DNA of 64,000 nt from Pyricularia pennisetigena. Lineage: Eukaryota; Ascomycota; Sordariomycetes; Magnaporthales; Pyriculariaceae. Position 1 is the stretch's first letter; every line of letters begins with the position of its first letter. The notes beneath the pieces were generated by a model, which ran no database searches, was not told the origin of the DNA, and was given only the letters and a program-made list of their open reading frames with translations. Shown one piece after another: positions 36,324 through 47,588 of this stretch. A program made the position numbers and the translations under genes. The stretch lies in NCBI RefSeq assembly GCF_004337985.1, contig NC_043743.1, positions 1,879,882 through 1,943,881 on the forward strand, written 5' to 3'.

Positions 36324-37270
36324 GAAGCCCATCCGTCTCTTTCTCAGATGCCAAAAGTTGCGGGTGTGACGTCAGGAACTGTTGCGAGGCGAGGTAGTCG
36401 CCCTGCTTGATCTTGGCAAACTCCCTCGCCGCGGGGGACGCCTCCATCTCGTCGTCGTCTTCCTCCAGAGATCCGCCGCCCGGGGCCGTGTTTTCCTTGC
36501 CGGCGTTCAACTTGTTGAAGTTTGGATTCAGCAGCTCCGGCTGGCTGCTCGAAGAGGCCTTGGAGGTATCGGCGGCCTTGGCCTTGTTGACGTGCGACGT
36601 GTCGAACCCCGTGTGGATGCTCTCGCTGGTGATCTTGCTCTTCTCCTCCTTCTCGAGCTCCGCCAGCTTCTTCTCCAGGTCCCTCTGCAGATCCTGCACC
36701 TTTTTGAGGTGCTCCTCGATCTCGGCCGTCATGGCGCCGTACCTCTCCTCCTGCGTGACCTTCTTCTCCTCCATGGCCTTGTTGACCTGGTCCAGCAGCG
36801 TCGCCATCATCTTTGTGTACGTCGGCAGCTCCTCCTCGCTGCCGTGGACGCCCTCTGGCCGCTTCGGGGGACGGTCGTCCTCGGCCCTAGTGCCCTGCGC
36901 CGACTCCATGACGGCCTGGAACGCCACCTCGGCGGGGTTCTTGGCGCCGCTGGCCGCGTCGGCCGCGTGCGCCCGGAGCGACGCCAGCAGGGCGCTGATG
37001 CGCTTCAGGAGGCCGTCGTTGACGATGCGTTCGTACTTGAGCGTCTCTATCTGCTGCTTGCGTTGCGCCCGCTCCATGTGGATCTGGTTCTGCTTGGCAC
37101 GGATGAAAGACCGCTTGTCGACGTTGGGGTGCACCTCGATGTCCGAGTCGTCGCTGAGCTCCAGTGCGTCCTGTGTTTTTTTTTGTCCATTGTGTCAGTG
37201 TATGCTGAGGGGGAACAGGCTTCCTGTTCATCCGGTTGCAACTCACCCATTTACTGTAATCGAGCGGCAT
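36324..37270 (-). CDS. cdc37: Hsp90 co-chaperone Cdc37, C-terminal part missing at a gap
   Basis: Loads protein kinases onto Hsp90 in the cytosol. Two exons are visible: 37270-37247, encoding the hallmark N-terminus MPLDYSKW, and 37170 to the gap at 36323; the intron is 76 bp and the splice gives YSKWDALELSDDSD, followed by HPNVDKRSFIRAKQNQIHMER, which is the Cdc37 kinase-binding N-terminal domain. A Glu/Lys-rich coiled-coil segment follows (EEHLKKVQDLQRDLEKKL), then FLTSHPQLLASEKETDGL, the usual lead-in to the Hsp90-binding middle domain. About 290 residues are present, whereas fungal Cdc37 has around 500, so the Hsp90-binding and C-terminal domains are absent from this assembly. Because the break coincides with the N, a sequencing gap is more likely than a broken gene; Cdc37 is essential in yeast. 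Confidence 0.9.
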
Positions 37271-37714
37271 TTTGGCTATGGTGGTCTGAGGATTATCGAA
37301 AAGATGCGGGAAAAGGGCGTCAACCGTCCAAAGACTGCCAGCAAAGCGTCACAATTTTGCGAGGGGATAGATGTATATACGGTTGCCGATGATGATCAAG
37401 TCCCTCCTCTGTCTTTGGTAATTCTCAATGAGCTATCGTGTTCCACTCGAATGGAAGGCTGATGAAATATTAGATACCGTTGGTAGGAGGGGTGTGTAAG
37501 TGGAATGTTCTAGTCCAGCCTCATCTTCCAATTGGGAAGCTCCAAGCAGAGCAGCGTGCGGGGTCATTCTGAGGTCCAGAGGTGGGGCCTCCTGACCACG
37601 TAAATTCGCGATTGCATCATGAGGTGGCTTTTCACCTAGCAGACTTGGGGGTTTGGAACTGGGCGCCTGCCCTGAGCGTGTAGCCAACAGTATCTCAAAT
37701 CGCTATTCACAGAT

Positions 37715-37795
<81 letters not shown>

Positions 37796-38016
37796 TGTGT
37801 GTGTGTGTGTGTGTGTGAGTGAGAAAATGCAGGATGTTTTACTGACTGAGTATACCTAGTATATGTCTACAATTTACATGTAGTAAAGAGAATAAAAGGA
37901 GAAAAAAAAATCTACAGTTCCCGACCAAAACGAGCCCACCTTTTATTGCAGAAATAAAAGAAAGAAAAAAAAAAAAAACAGTCCCACCCCAAGAATTACA
38001 TCACACAGCCTCCAGC
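37271..38016. other. Divergent promoter region between Cdc37 and the GH31 gene
   Basis: 746 bp shared by two divergent genes. It contains the compound GA/GT microsatellite and A-rich sequence directly before the GH31 start. Confidence 0.7.
37719..37816. repeat. Compound microsatellite, (GA)37 then (GT)12
   Basis: Uninterrupted GA dinucleotides at 37719-37792 pass directly into GT dinucleotides at 37793-37816. Located 200 bp before the GH31 start and 450 bp before the Cdc37 start, so length changes could affect either promoter. Confidence 0.97.
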
Positions 38017-39387
38017 ATGAAGTTCCGCGATGGCATGTGGCAGTCGGCCAACGACATGGCGCTAGAGTATGCCGAAGAGGTGCACCAGATCAAGCAGACA
38101 GAAAAGGGGCTGCGGCTCCTGTGCCCGACGCGCAAGATCATGGGCAGAGGGGACACGCTGAACCGCTCCGTGCTGACGATTGTGAGTCTTGGATCATGCG
38201 CAGGGACAGCGCCTTGGATGCAGCAGGAATCTAACCATCACGCCAACCCTCCGAACCTCCACACAGGACATAGAAGCCGAGTTCGACGGCGTCGTGTCGG
38301 TGGAGACGACGCACTGGTCGGGCTCGGCGCGGCGCGGCCCAGACTTTGAACTGTACCCGGACGGCAGGCCCGATGCGGTCGCGGCCGAGGTGAGCCGGAG
38401 CGAGGCGGGCACGACGCTGAGGTCGGGCTCGCTGTCGGTGACGGTATGCTCGGAGCCGCACGCGTTCTCGGTGCGATTCCACGACAGCGGCGACGCGACG
38501 GCGCTGCTGACGTCGCTCCTGGACCGCAGCGTGGGCATCGCGTACAACCCGGCGGCGGCGCCGGCGACCAGGCTGGAGAACATGAGGGGGTTCCGGCACC
38601 ACGTGTTCACGCAGACGACGCTGTCGGTGGGCGAGTCGGTGCACGGGCTCGGGGAGCGGTTCGGGGCGTTCAACAAGGTCGGGCAGCAGGTGGTGATGTG
38701 GAACGCGGACGGCGGGACGAGCAGCGAGCTCGCGTACAAGAACGTGCCGTTCTGGATCAGCTCGCGCGGCTACGGGGTGTTTGTCGACTCGCCGGACCGC
38801 GTCGAGTTCGAGGTCGGCAGCGAGCGGTGCTGCAGGGTGCAGACGAGCGTCGAGGCGCAGCGGCTGCGGTGGTTCGTCATCCGCGGCCCTTCGCCCCGGG
38901 ACGTGCTGCGGAGGTACGCCGTGCTGACGGGCAAGGGCGCCGCCGTGCCGGCCTGGAGCTACGGCCTCTGGCTGAGCACCAGCTTCACGACCGACTACGA
39001 CGAGGACACGGTGCGGGGCTTCCTGGAGGGCATGAGGCGGCGCCGGATCGCCGTCGACGTCTTCCACTACGACTGCTTCTGGATGAAGGAGTTCACCTGG
39101 ACCGACTTTGTCTTTGACGCCGAAAAGTTCCCGGACCCAAAGGCCATGATCGCGAGGTTCAAGGAGGCCGGGCTGCTTAAGAAGGTCTGCTGCTGGATTA
39201 ACCCGTATATTGCAGAGCACGGGGCCATCTTCCAGGAGGCGGCAGAGAAGGGGTACCTGCTCAAGAGGAAGAATGGGATGGATGTTTGGCAGTGGGATTT
39301 GTGGCAGGCGGGTAGGTTTTTTAGCCTTTTCTTTTTTTTTTTTTTTTTTCTTGTCTCTTTTCGAAAGCTTGCATTGTCAATGTCACT

Positions 39388-39420
<33 letters not shown>

Positions 39421-40648
39421 AAAAAAAACTAACACTGCTACCCCCTCAAAATCAGGCATGGGCCTCGTCGACTTTACAAACCCCGAAGCGTGCAAGTGGT
39501 ACGCCGACTGCCTGGACAAGCTGCTCGACACGGGCGTGGACGCCATCAAGACGGACTTTGGCGAGCGCATCCCCTGGCAGGACGTGCAGTGGCACGACAG
39601 GTCGGTGGACGCGCGGCGCATGCACAACTACTACGCCTTCCTGTACAACCGGTGCGTGTACGAGGCGGTGGAGCGGCGGCACGGGCGGGGCCAGGCGGTG
39701 CTGTTCGCGCGGTCCGCCACGGCCGGCACGCAGCGGTTCCCGCTGGTCTGGGGCGGCGACTGTGAGAGCACGCCCGAGGGCATGGCCGAGTCGGTGCGCG
39801 GCGGGCTCTCGCTCGGGCTGGCCGCCTACCCGTTCTGGTCCGTCGACATTGGCGGCTTCGAGGGCCGCCCGCGCCCCTGGATCTACAAGCGCTGGGTGGC
39901 CTTTGGGCTCCTGTGCAGCCACAGCCGCCTGCACGGGTCCGGGTCGTACCGCGTGCCGTGGCTTATAGAGGACGACGAGGGCGACGACCACGTCCACGAC
40001 GACGACGCCGCCGCCGCCGACCAGGGCTGCTCCGCCACCCTCAGAGCCTTCACCGCGCTCAAGAACCGCCTGATGCCCTACATCCTCGCCCAGGCCGCCC
40101 GGGCCGTCGCCGGAGGCCTGCCGCTGTCGCTGCGTGCCGCCCTGCTCGAGTTTCCCGAGGACCCGACCTCGTGGTACCTGGACCGCCAGTTCCTGCTCGG
40201 GGAGTCGCTGATGGTGGCGCCCGTGTTCGACGAGTCGGGCGTCGTGCACTTCTACCTGCCCCGGGGCACGTGGACGTGCTTCTTCACCGGCAGGAAGAGG
40301 CAGGGGCCCGCCTGGTTCAGGGAGAAGCACCGCTTCGCCACCCTGCCGCTGTACGTCCGTCCCGGCACCGTGCTGGTCCTGCGCCAGGACGTCGGCTTCG
40401 ACGAGAGCGTCAGGGATGGCGCCGTCTACGACTTTGCCGACCGCGTCGAGGTGCGGCTGTACGAGGTGCGGGAGGGGGACGGCGCCGATGTCGTGGGCGC
40501 AGATGGCCAAGTCGTCGGGAGGCTCGAGGTGGGAGGAGACGGTAAATCGTTGAGCGGGCTGCATCTGTTCCGGGGGAACACGCTTGTTCGGGAACCTGGG
40601 TTTGGTGACAAGAGTATCGAGGACTCGGGGATCGAAATGCTTGACTGA
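38017..40648 (+). CDS. Glycoside hydrolase family 31 enzyme, alpha-xylosidase (YicI)-like
   Basis: Retaining glycosidase predicted to remove alpha-xylosyl residues from xyloglucan-derived oligosaccharides. Exons 38017-38181, 38267-39311 and 39456-40648 join to 800 residues, close to the bacterial YicI length. Seen: N-terminal beta-sandwich with GLGERFGAFNKVGQ, then the (beta/alpha)8 barrel with FHYDCFWMKEFTW, the nucleophile region IKTDFGERIP (Asp codon 39554-39556), the acid/base region RFPLVWGGDCEST (Asp codon 39758-39760) and YPFWSVDIGGFEG, followed by C-terminal beta domains. YDCFWMK and TDFGERIP are features of the YicI subgroup rather than alpha-glucosidases. No signal peptide is visible, so it is probably intracellular. 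The second intron (144 bp) is a multiple of three with no stop, so its retention would insert a Phe-rich and poly-Gln stretch. A His/Asp-rich loop (DDEGDDHVHDDDAAA) interrupts the barrel. Confidence 0.93.
39390..39420 (+). repeat. CAACAG microsatellite in GH31 intron 2
   Basis: About five hexamer units of CAACAG follow a T-rich run inside the intron. They read as Gln codons in the host gene frame if the intron is kept. Confidence 0.85.
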
Positions 40649-41105
40649 TTGATTAGCCCATGAAAAGAACGACGGACGGATTTGAGTATTGGAAAACCCC
40701 TGATTTAAACAACCCGAAATTTCCATTATTATTGCGTTTTTTTTTTCTTCTTTTTGCTAATATTGTGCTCAAGGAAAAGCCGCCAGAGAAAAAAAATCCT
40801 TTTCCAAATATGAATATAAATATAAATATAAATAGAAATAGGCCCCCTTGGTAACGCCCTAAAGCTCGTATGCAANNNNNNNNNNNNNNNNNNNNNNNNN
40901 NNNNNNNNNNNNNNNNNNNNNNNNNNNNNNNNNNNNNNNNNNNNNNNNNNNNNNNNNNNNNNNNNNNNNNNNNNNNNNNNNNNNNNNNNNNNNNNNNNNN
41001 NNNNNNNNNNNNNNNNNNNNNNNNNNNNNNNNNNNNNNNNNNNNNNNNNNNNNNNNNNNNNNNNNNNNNNNNNNNNNNNNNNNNNNNNNNNNNNNNNNNN
41101 NNNNN
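40649..41105. other. AT-rich flank and 230-base assembly gap
   Basis: 40649-40875 is AT-rich with a (TATAAA)n-like stretch near 40809-40840; 40876-41105 is undetermined sequence. The 3' end of the phosphotransferase gene should fall in or beyond the gap. Nothing else can be supported. Confidence 0.8.
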
Positions 41106-41441
41106 AGGCCCGCTTCCGTTATAATGCCCGTTCTGCCCACCATTTTCCTTCTGTCCACCGTACCCGTGCGCAACACCGGGACTCACCGAGCGCTGAGCAT
41201 GAAGCCCAGGGCTCACGGCACGTTGCGCATGCAGTCCGGGGCTGATGGACCGCTGCGCCGTGAACGATGCCCCGGGACCCAAGAACGGCCGCCCTCCCAT
41301 GCCCTGTTGTTGTTGTTGTTGTTGTTGCTGCTGCTGTTGCCCTCCGTGCCCTCCGTTCTGGTTGTTGCCCTGGTGCGCAAACTGCGCCTGCGGAGGCGGT
41401 CCCGGTTTCCTCATCGGCCCACCGTTCGGGCCCCCTCCCGT

Positions 41442-41487
<46 letters not shown>

Positions 41488-42512
41488 TGCTGGCCATTCG
41501 ACCCGGCAGCCGACTGACCAGACCCCCGAGCGCCGGGCGGACCGTACGGCGTCACGGGCGTCTGCGGGGCGGTGTGCTGCTGGTTCTCGAGGTAGACGCG
41601 CTCCGAGTCGATGATGCGGCAGAGCTCGTCCACGTCGTCGTACTCGCCCTGCAGCGCCACCGGGGGCCCCGCGCGCAGGTAAAAGGGGCTGTCGAACTCG
41701 GGCGGGTAGAAGCCCGCGTACTCCCAGTCGACGATGGCGTTGATCTTGAGCGTGTAGGGGTCCACGAGGACGTTGCTGGCCGAGAGGTCGTTGTGGCAAA
41801 ACACGAGGCTGTCGTCGTCGCGCCGTCGCATGTGCCACGGGTGGCCTTTGGATCTCCTCATGACGCGGTAAGGGGGCAGGACCTTTTTTTTTTTTTTTGT
41901 TATTCGTCCAAATGTTTAGCTGGTGTCTCTTCTCAGGTATTAACGAATTAAAAAAAAAGAAAATCTGCAAATCTCACATATCCTGTAGGCCCTCCCCAGT
42001 TCGCAGACGCAATATCCTTGAGCGTGGCCAGGTGCTGCTCCAGCTCCACCACGACGTGCTTCTGCTGCTCTGGCGGCAGCTGGCTCATGGGCGTGCCCTC
42101 GACGAACTCGGTGATGAGGTACGCGGCCCCGTCGTCCTCAAAGCACGCGTACAGTCGCGGCACCGGTATCTCGGTGTGCTCGGCCAGAAACGCCAGGCAC
42201 GCCCCTTCGTTCAGTACCCTCTCGGTGCTGAACTTGGGCACAAACATGTACCCGCCGTGCTTCTGCCACTCGGAGGGCTTGAGGCTTCGTTTGACCCAGG
42301 TATCTCCATAACGATACTAGGAAGAAATGGAAGGGAAAAAAAAAAAAAAAAAAACCATGTCAGTATTTTCTTTCTTCTTAACCAAGCAAATCGGTTTCTT
42401 GTTGCTTCTTCTGGCTTTCAAATGCTCAACTGACATATTTTCGCTCGGGGGTCACTTGTATGCAGTGCTCCTCCCGCTTGGCGTTGAGCTCCAAGTTCGT
42501 AGGAGGACCCAT
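41106..42512 (-). CDS. APH-fold phosphotransferase with Gln-rich tail, 3' end lost in gap
   Basis: Member of the phosphotransferase (aminoglycoside/choline kinase-like) fold; the substrate is unknown. Exons 42512-42435, 42316-41978 and from 41882 to the gap give at least 398 residues. The splices give PERKYYRYGDTWVKRSL and GPTGYVLPPYRVMRRS, both typical of fungal members. Seen: an ATP-site lysine region (VKRSL), hinge-like YLITEFVEGTPMSQL, catalytic loop FCHNDLSASNVLVD (about residue 166) and metal-binding IVDWEYAGFYPPEF. After the kinase fold ends near residue 235 the protein continues unusually into a disordered tail with two poly-Gln runs (14 and 12 residues) and three copies of an AQRSVSPG-like unit. 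The stop codon is not visible. The Gln tail is long for this family and could mark a fusion or a lineage-specific extension. Moderately sure of the start, since upstream coding exons cannot be excluded. Confidence 0.85.
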
Positions 42513-44085
42513 GCCGGGTATGTGCAAGATTTACAAGAAGCACACTCTGGACGGTTGTGTGTGATGATGACTCTTTTCTTTTTCGGTGCGCTCAAAGGTC
42601 GTTTTGCAGTTCAACTTTCAGGAAGTGGCAGAAGTTTGAACAAAAAATAAAGACGGTGACTTTTTTGGGTTTGTTGCTTCTTCTTCTTCTTCTTTTTTCG
42701 CTGGTTCCTTTTGCATTTTTGGTGTCTCTCCCCCGCCAAGAACAGAAAGGGGCCGCCAACCATGACGGAAATGCATGCAGCCACCTGAACCCAATTTTCT
42801 GCCATTAGGTTCTTGTTAGATCGCAGCTGGCTCTCTTAGCGGCCCTTTTAGTCTGACAAATCACTCGTCTAGCGTCCGTCACGTTTTTTTTTCCCTTCTT
42901 CTTTCTAAAGTCGGGTTTTGTTTGTACTTGGACCTGACAAGAATACGAAGCAGGGGCTGGATCTAGTCTAGATGTCGTGAATGGTTGTTTGGAAGGTCAA
43001 AGGTGCAAGTAACCGCGTGGAACATGATTAAAAGTTCGCCCCAAGTTGACTGACTGCCAATTAGCTCGTTGGCAATGTGAAATGGAATGATTGGACGCCC
43101 CCCTTTCGATGCCCATGTATTGCCCTTTGTATCATGGTCGACGCCAAATGACGCCAACAAACGTCCACCTTGTCAACTTTTCAGATAGATGCCCTAAAAA
43201 AAACATACTAACGTGCTTTTTTAGCCCAGGCAACATTCGTGGCGCTGGTTCGGTAACAAACCCGCGCACTTTGTAGCCGAGGTGCGCACAGCCGATGTAT
43301 CCGGAGGACGGCAGGGAGCTTCTTGCATCCGAGACAAAAGCCCGTGTCTTGTTATCGGAGCGAGTAGACCAACGACGGCGCGTTCTTGTGGCCGATGGCT
43401 AGATCGTATTTCTGCCCACTGCCCACTGCCCTCTGCCCATGTCGCCGTTGGCCGTGCTTGTTTGCTTGAAACGTCAACAAAAAAAGAAAAGATTTTTTTA
43501 CGTCTATGTAGTACAAACCCCCCCACGCCATGTCGAATTCCCAAGTTCAGGTTTGACCTTGTATGCATGTATCCCGGGTCCCTGCATTTCTTTAGTGACC
43601 TCTACTTTATCCGACCAAATGCCAGGGGAGGACATCTCATTGGTCCTAGACCTGGCATGCGGACCCTTGCAAGCAGACGTGCCAATATGCTTTTCGAATG
43701 TCTCATCCACTTCCGAAAGGTATGTATATCATAAACGCGGATTACCAGTGCAAATTAAAAAAAGGAAAAAAAAAATGACATCAAGGCCGTGGTTAAACAT
43801 AACTTTACATGCTGGCAGTGAACCGCTCAAGAGGCAACCAGAGTCGGTTACATGCCAAGGGCTGATCATCTTCCACCGCAAAGATATTCACATCATACGT
43901 TCAAAAAGCAAAAAGAGAAAAAAGACCCAAGGTGCTTTGGCCGGCTGGCCCAGCGGAGAGCCTCCGAGATCCACATTCGAGCAATGGGTGCTTAGTCTGA
44001 CTGTCTGAGTGGATGTCTAGAAGCAACCTTGGCATCTTGCACCCCTGTAAAGTCCCGTCCATAGAACCTTGACGTTTTACATGGA

Positions 44086-44124
<39 letters not shown>

Positions 44125-46016
44125 AGTTTTAGGCGCCGCCTCCATGTCACAGAGCTACATATAAACGGCCAATTGCACTACAAAGTGGCTGGGCCGTTAT
44201 TTGGTAGGAGGGCATATTTTTATGCCGAGGCTGGCATGGCCGGGGTTTAAGTGACAGTTTTTTTTTTTTGCTCTTCTTTTCCTTTTGCCCTTTTTCCCCC
44301 TTCTTTTCTTTCTTTTGTGTCCCTTGAGATGGCAGATGCGTCTGCAAAGACTGATTTTTGTATGTAACAGAGCTCATGTGGTATATATAAATTCGCGATG
44401 CTCCCAGACTAGCTCATGTTCATCCTGCCCTAGCTCCCAGCGGCAGGCCAGCACAGAACCGGGATACCTGGAGCGGGCCTGTAAAGCTCCTCGTTTCACG
44501 GTATCCGGATCCACCGACCGCGCTATGGGAGCTGATGGATGTCTTGGCACGCTGAGCTCAGCTTCAGCATTGTTCTCCAGAACTAAGTGTTGAAGCAAAA
44601 TTCTACCACTGGTGCGACCGATGGCGTCGTGGGCTCCAGCGCATATACTCGTTTACTGAACAAGCTTTCCAACACGATTTGCATGGTCTAAGCATGGACG
44701 CGCAACCAAGAACAATGGGCTTCAAAATGACAACCCGGCTGAGCTGCGTCTCCGTTTATGAAGCATAAAAGTAAATCGGATAGAGTCTTCATCCATTAGC
44801 TATACACACCTTCCGCTTCACAATATTCCAACCTATAGTTTCCCTCTCTTGGAGCTTCAACAATGACATTAAACAACACCAACGTCCCACTAGACCATCC
44901 AACAGTAAAAACATGTCTTACTTCCTCTCATGTCCATCGACGAGCGGGACGCCTCTCGAGTCGCGCTGGATTCTTGGACGGAATCGCAGGCGCCCGAGAC
45001 GGCAAAAGCTCAAAGCGCCGTGCGCCTCTGACCGGCGGCCACGGCGGAAGCCGAGTCGCCGCAGGACCGATTCATTGGCCTCTCGGAGAGTTTCTTAGGG
45101 TTGACGAGTAGCGGCAGCCCGAGACCTCGTACTCGCCCCCTCACGCCGTCGTGCTCGGGCCCAGCGGGTGGGCGTCCAGGCTCGACGCCGTTGAGCTAGA
45201 CGAGGATCATTTGCAATGCTATATTCCATGCCACCCGTTAGCAAGCGTGCAAGGACGGTGAGGTAGGTGGTGAGTTGTACAGAATGATGAACCTTACTTC
45301 GGGGGCTCATGTAGAGCGGCAGATGTTGAGCAAATGTCATGTCCATGGTGTGGGCTGGGAGGTGCTTGGTTGAAGATGATGATAATGATAAGATTCTGCT
45401 TGGAAAAGAAGCTAAATGGGCCAAAATCCCCTCCAGACTCGTTGACAGATGCAGGCTGCTCGAGTTTTATGAGGTTCCAAGGAGCGTCTTTGTCCCCGTA
45501 TCTTTGTGCTTTTGGGCTCCTTTTGCCGCAGTCGGGAGCAGTCTTTTATCAAGCTCCCCCCTTTTTTTTTCTTCCAGAGCTTCTATGGCACGTGTTGTGG
45601 TCATGAGACACTGGATATGTTGAACAAAGGAATTTCATCCCAATTTACTCTCGATCTCGGGCTTCGGGGACAAAGCCTACTGTCAAGGGGGAGAATATCT
45701 CAGGCTTCCCTCCATATTCGCTTGGAATTTCTTTGTTGCCTGATCCCAAGTATAATGATGTATTGCTGATGCCAAATTCTTTGTCCCATCGGAACAAATG
45801 TCATTGTATGGGGCCTCGTCAGGAACACGACAACGGAAATGCGACAAGTCAAATACCCCAGTTTGTCGCAGATCTTCCTCAATAGCAGAGATTGAACCGT
45901 AAGCAACAAAACTTTGAACATTCCTGCTACTGAGAGCCGTTGAGTTCACTCGGTATACTCAGGCACTATTTTCCCCCTACAGTTTTAACGACAAAGACAC
46001 TTGACGAGTGTACACG
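42513..46016. other. Intergenic, 3.5 kb, no gene recognised
   Basis: Holds a 33-base poly(T) run at 44089-44121 and several T-rich tracts. A GC-rich patch at 44920-45200 has coding-like codon use in two short frames broken by stops and could be a gene relic, but no family is recognisable. No complete tRNA is seen. Confidence 0.55.
44089..44121. repeat. Poly(T) tract, 33 bp
   Basis: Uninterrupted T run in intergenic DNA. Confidence 0.95.
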
Positions 46017-47141
46017 ATGCCTTTCACGCCGGGTATGCACATGCGCACGGGTTTCAGTGGACTTGTGTCCAGAGCCGCCGCCGGCGTCGACAAGTACAGG
46101 GTCAGTAAGCGTACCCAGGGGCACGGGACTCAGGGTGCGGCTAACAGCAACCACCACGACCGCAGGGTTGGACGTGACGATCCGCACGGATCTCGCAGCC
46201 AGACCAACGTTGAGCCAACCAGGAGCGTTGCTGAGAGGGTGAGGTTCAACGGCACAGCGCGCACCCGAAACAGCATTCACAGCTTTGGCAGCACCAGGCC
46301 CAAGGCCAAGGAACATGCCACCGGCGAGCCTTCGACCACGCCGCTGGACTCGAGCAGTCCGTCTGGCCGCGGCAGGAAGTTCGGAGACGTCCTCGAGAAC
46401 CTCCAAAGCGACCCGTCCCGCTGCCAGCGCCTAGGCGACCGCAAATACCGCAGGAGCGCCTTCAGCTTCGGCACCGTCTTCACCACGGCGCACCACACGG
46501 CGGCGGGGAAGCCCGACGACCCGGCGTACACGACCGCGACCCTCCACTGCGGCCGCGTCTACTCCAAGCACCGCAAGTTCATCGTGGTCGAGTGCAACGA
46601 GGCGTCGTTCGTCGCGCTGCCCATCTACACGTGCAACGGCGCGGGGCTGTCCAAAAAGTCGAGCCGCGAGATCCCCGAGTACATGGACGTCATGGACCGC
46701 CGGGTCGGGATCCCGGGGCCGGCGAACGGGGTGTACGGGCGGCTGTTTTGCGTGGCCGACGGCGAGAGCGAGGACGCGCCCGTGCTGCTGCGCGACGACC
46801 AGATCCACCACGGCCGCGTCGGCGCCAAGGGTAACGCCTGCGTGCACCTGACGGAGCCCTTTTCGTTCCGCTACGGCGTCCGGTCGCGCATCGAGGCCCA
46901 GCTGACCGACGACTCGGCCCATCTGCTCCGCCAGGTGAGGGCCACCAAGATGGCCGCCGGCAGCTTCAAGGTGCTGCAGGGCCTGGGCCCGGATCATCTG
47001 CTCGACCTCTTGGGGCGGATGGTCCAGGCAGACTTTGTCGAGAAGCTCGCGCAGCTGCGAGCGGAGAGCCTGGTCAAGATGAGGGCGCCGAACCCACTCG
47101 AAGCTGTTAATGCCGAACTAGAAGAGGGCGAGATCGCGTGA
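46017..47141 (+). CDS. DUF6590-like fungal protein
   Basis: Uninterrupted frame of 374 residues starting at ATG 46017; an upstream in-frame GTG at 46008 is not used as start. Residues 1-140 are basic, low-complexity and probably disordered. From about residue 145 the pattern RSAFSFGTVFTTAHHT, then GRVYSKHRKFIVVECNE, LPIYTCNGAGLSKK and HLTEPFSFRYGVR resembles the DUF6590 domain, widespread and often multicopy in Ascomycota, with no established biochemical role. A helical C-terminus ends in Glu-rich LEEGEIA. It lies 450 bp from the start of the transposon-rich AT block, making it the last gene of the GC-rich half. The family assignment is by eye and should be treated as probable. Confidence 0.75.
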   Translation: MPFTPGMHMRTGFSGLVSRAAAGVDKYRVSKRTQGHGTQGAANSNHHDRRVGRDDPHGSRSQTNVEPTRSVAERVRFNGTARTRNSIHSFGSTRPKAKEHATGEPSTTPLDSSSPSGRGRKFGDVLENLQSDPSRCQRLGDRKYRRSAFSFGTVFTTAHHTAAGKPDDPAYTTATLHCGRVYSKHRKFIVVECNEASFVALPIYTCNGAGLSKKSSREIPEYMDVMDRRVGIPGPANGVYGRLFCVADGESEDAPVLLRDDQIHHGRVGAKGNACVHLTEPFSFRYGVRSRIEAQLTDDSAHLLRQVRATKMAAGSFKVLQGLGPDHLLDLLGRMVQADFVEKLAQLRAESLVKMRAPNPLEAVNAELEEGEIA

Positions 47142-47588
47142 AGGGAGCTGGTTCCTCCTGCTGGAGTGTGCAAACAACTATTCTTAGGTATGCTATTCCG
47201 CCGTAACCTGCTTGTGTCTGCTCGTAAAAAGTCCTTGGGCATTCAACACTGCGCTGGTAGCAAAGCGGTTGAGGGTAAATTGTCAACTTGGTTACATCTC
47301 AGAATTCATTTTCATGCTGTAATCTCTGCTATTCTGGCTCCGAAGCCTGCAAGAGCTGGACCATCCCGCCTTGACGTTTGATTCGGCGGTTGCGTTGTGT
47401 TTGCATTCGTTGCTGTATTTGCTGCAAAGTTTCGTCTCGGTAAAAGCTGCAGTAGAAGGGAAAAAGCCTAAAGGACGTTTGCAGTTTAAAACAAGTAGTA
47501 GTCAGCATACGTCCTTGTGCCTTGTCAAAAGAAAGTCTCATAACGAAGGCGAAGGGCAATAAAATCCTCTGGGGACCTGCCATTTACG
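47142..47588. other. Boundary between gene-rich and transposon-rich DNA
   Basis: 3' flank of the DUF6590-like gene. No feature is supported. Immediately to the right the inverted-repeat element starts and base composition changes. Confidence 0.6.

Noticed and set aside
34876..37134. Very long minus-strand open frame of 752 codons
   Set aside because: It joins the real Cdc37 exon to the antisense of the ceramidase gene across the N at 36323; only the part right of the N is genuine.
38189..40648. Continuous 819-codon frame as the GH31 protein
   Set aside because: It reads through a frame-neutral intron (39312-39455) and begins inside intron 1; the spliced model matches GH31 better.
41245..41517. 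Plus-strand Cys-rich frame (poly-Cys)
   Set aside because: It is the antisense of the Gln codon repeats in the phosphotransferase tail.
43930..44005. Possible tRNA (GGCCCAGCGGAGAG followed by CATTCGAGC)
   Set aside because: The B-box does not fit GGTTCGANNCC and no acceptor stem closes.
43439..44008. 189-codon plus-strand frame
   Set aside because: Composition is driven by Lys runs from poly(A) stretches and no family is recognisable.
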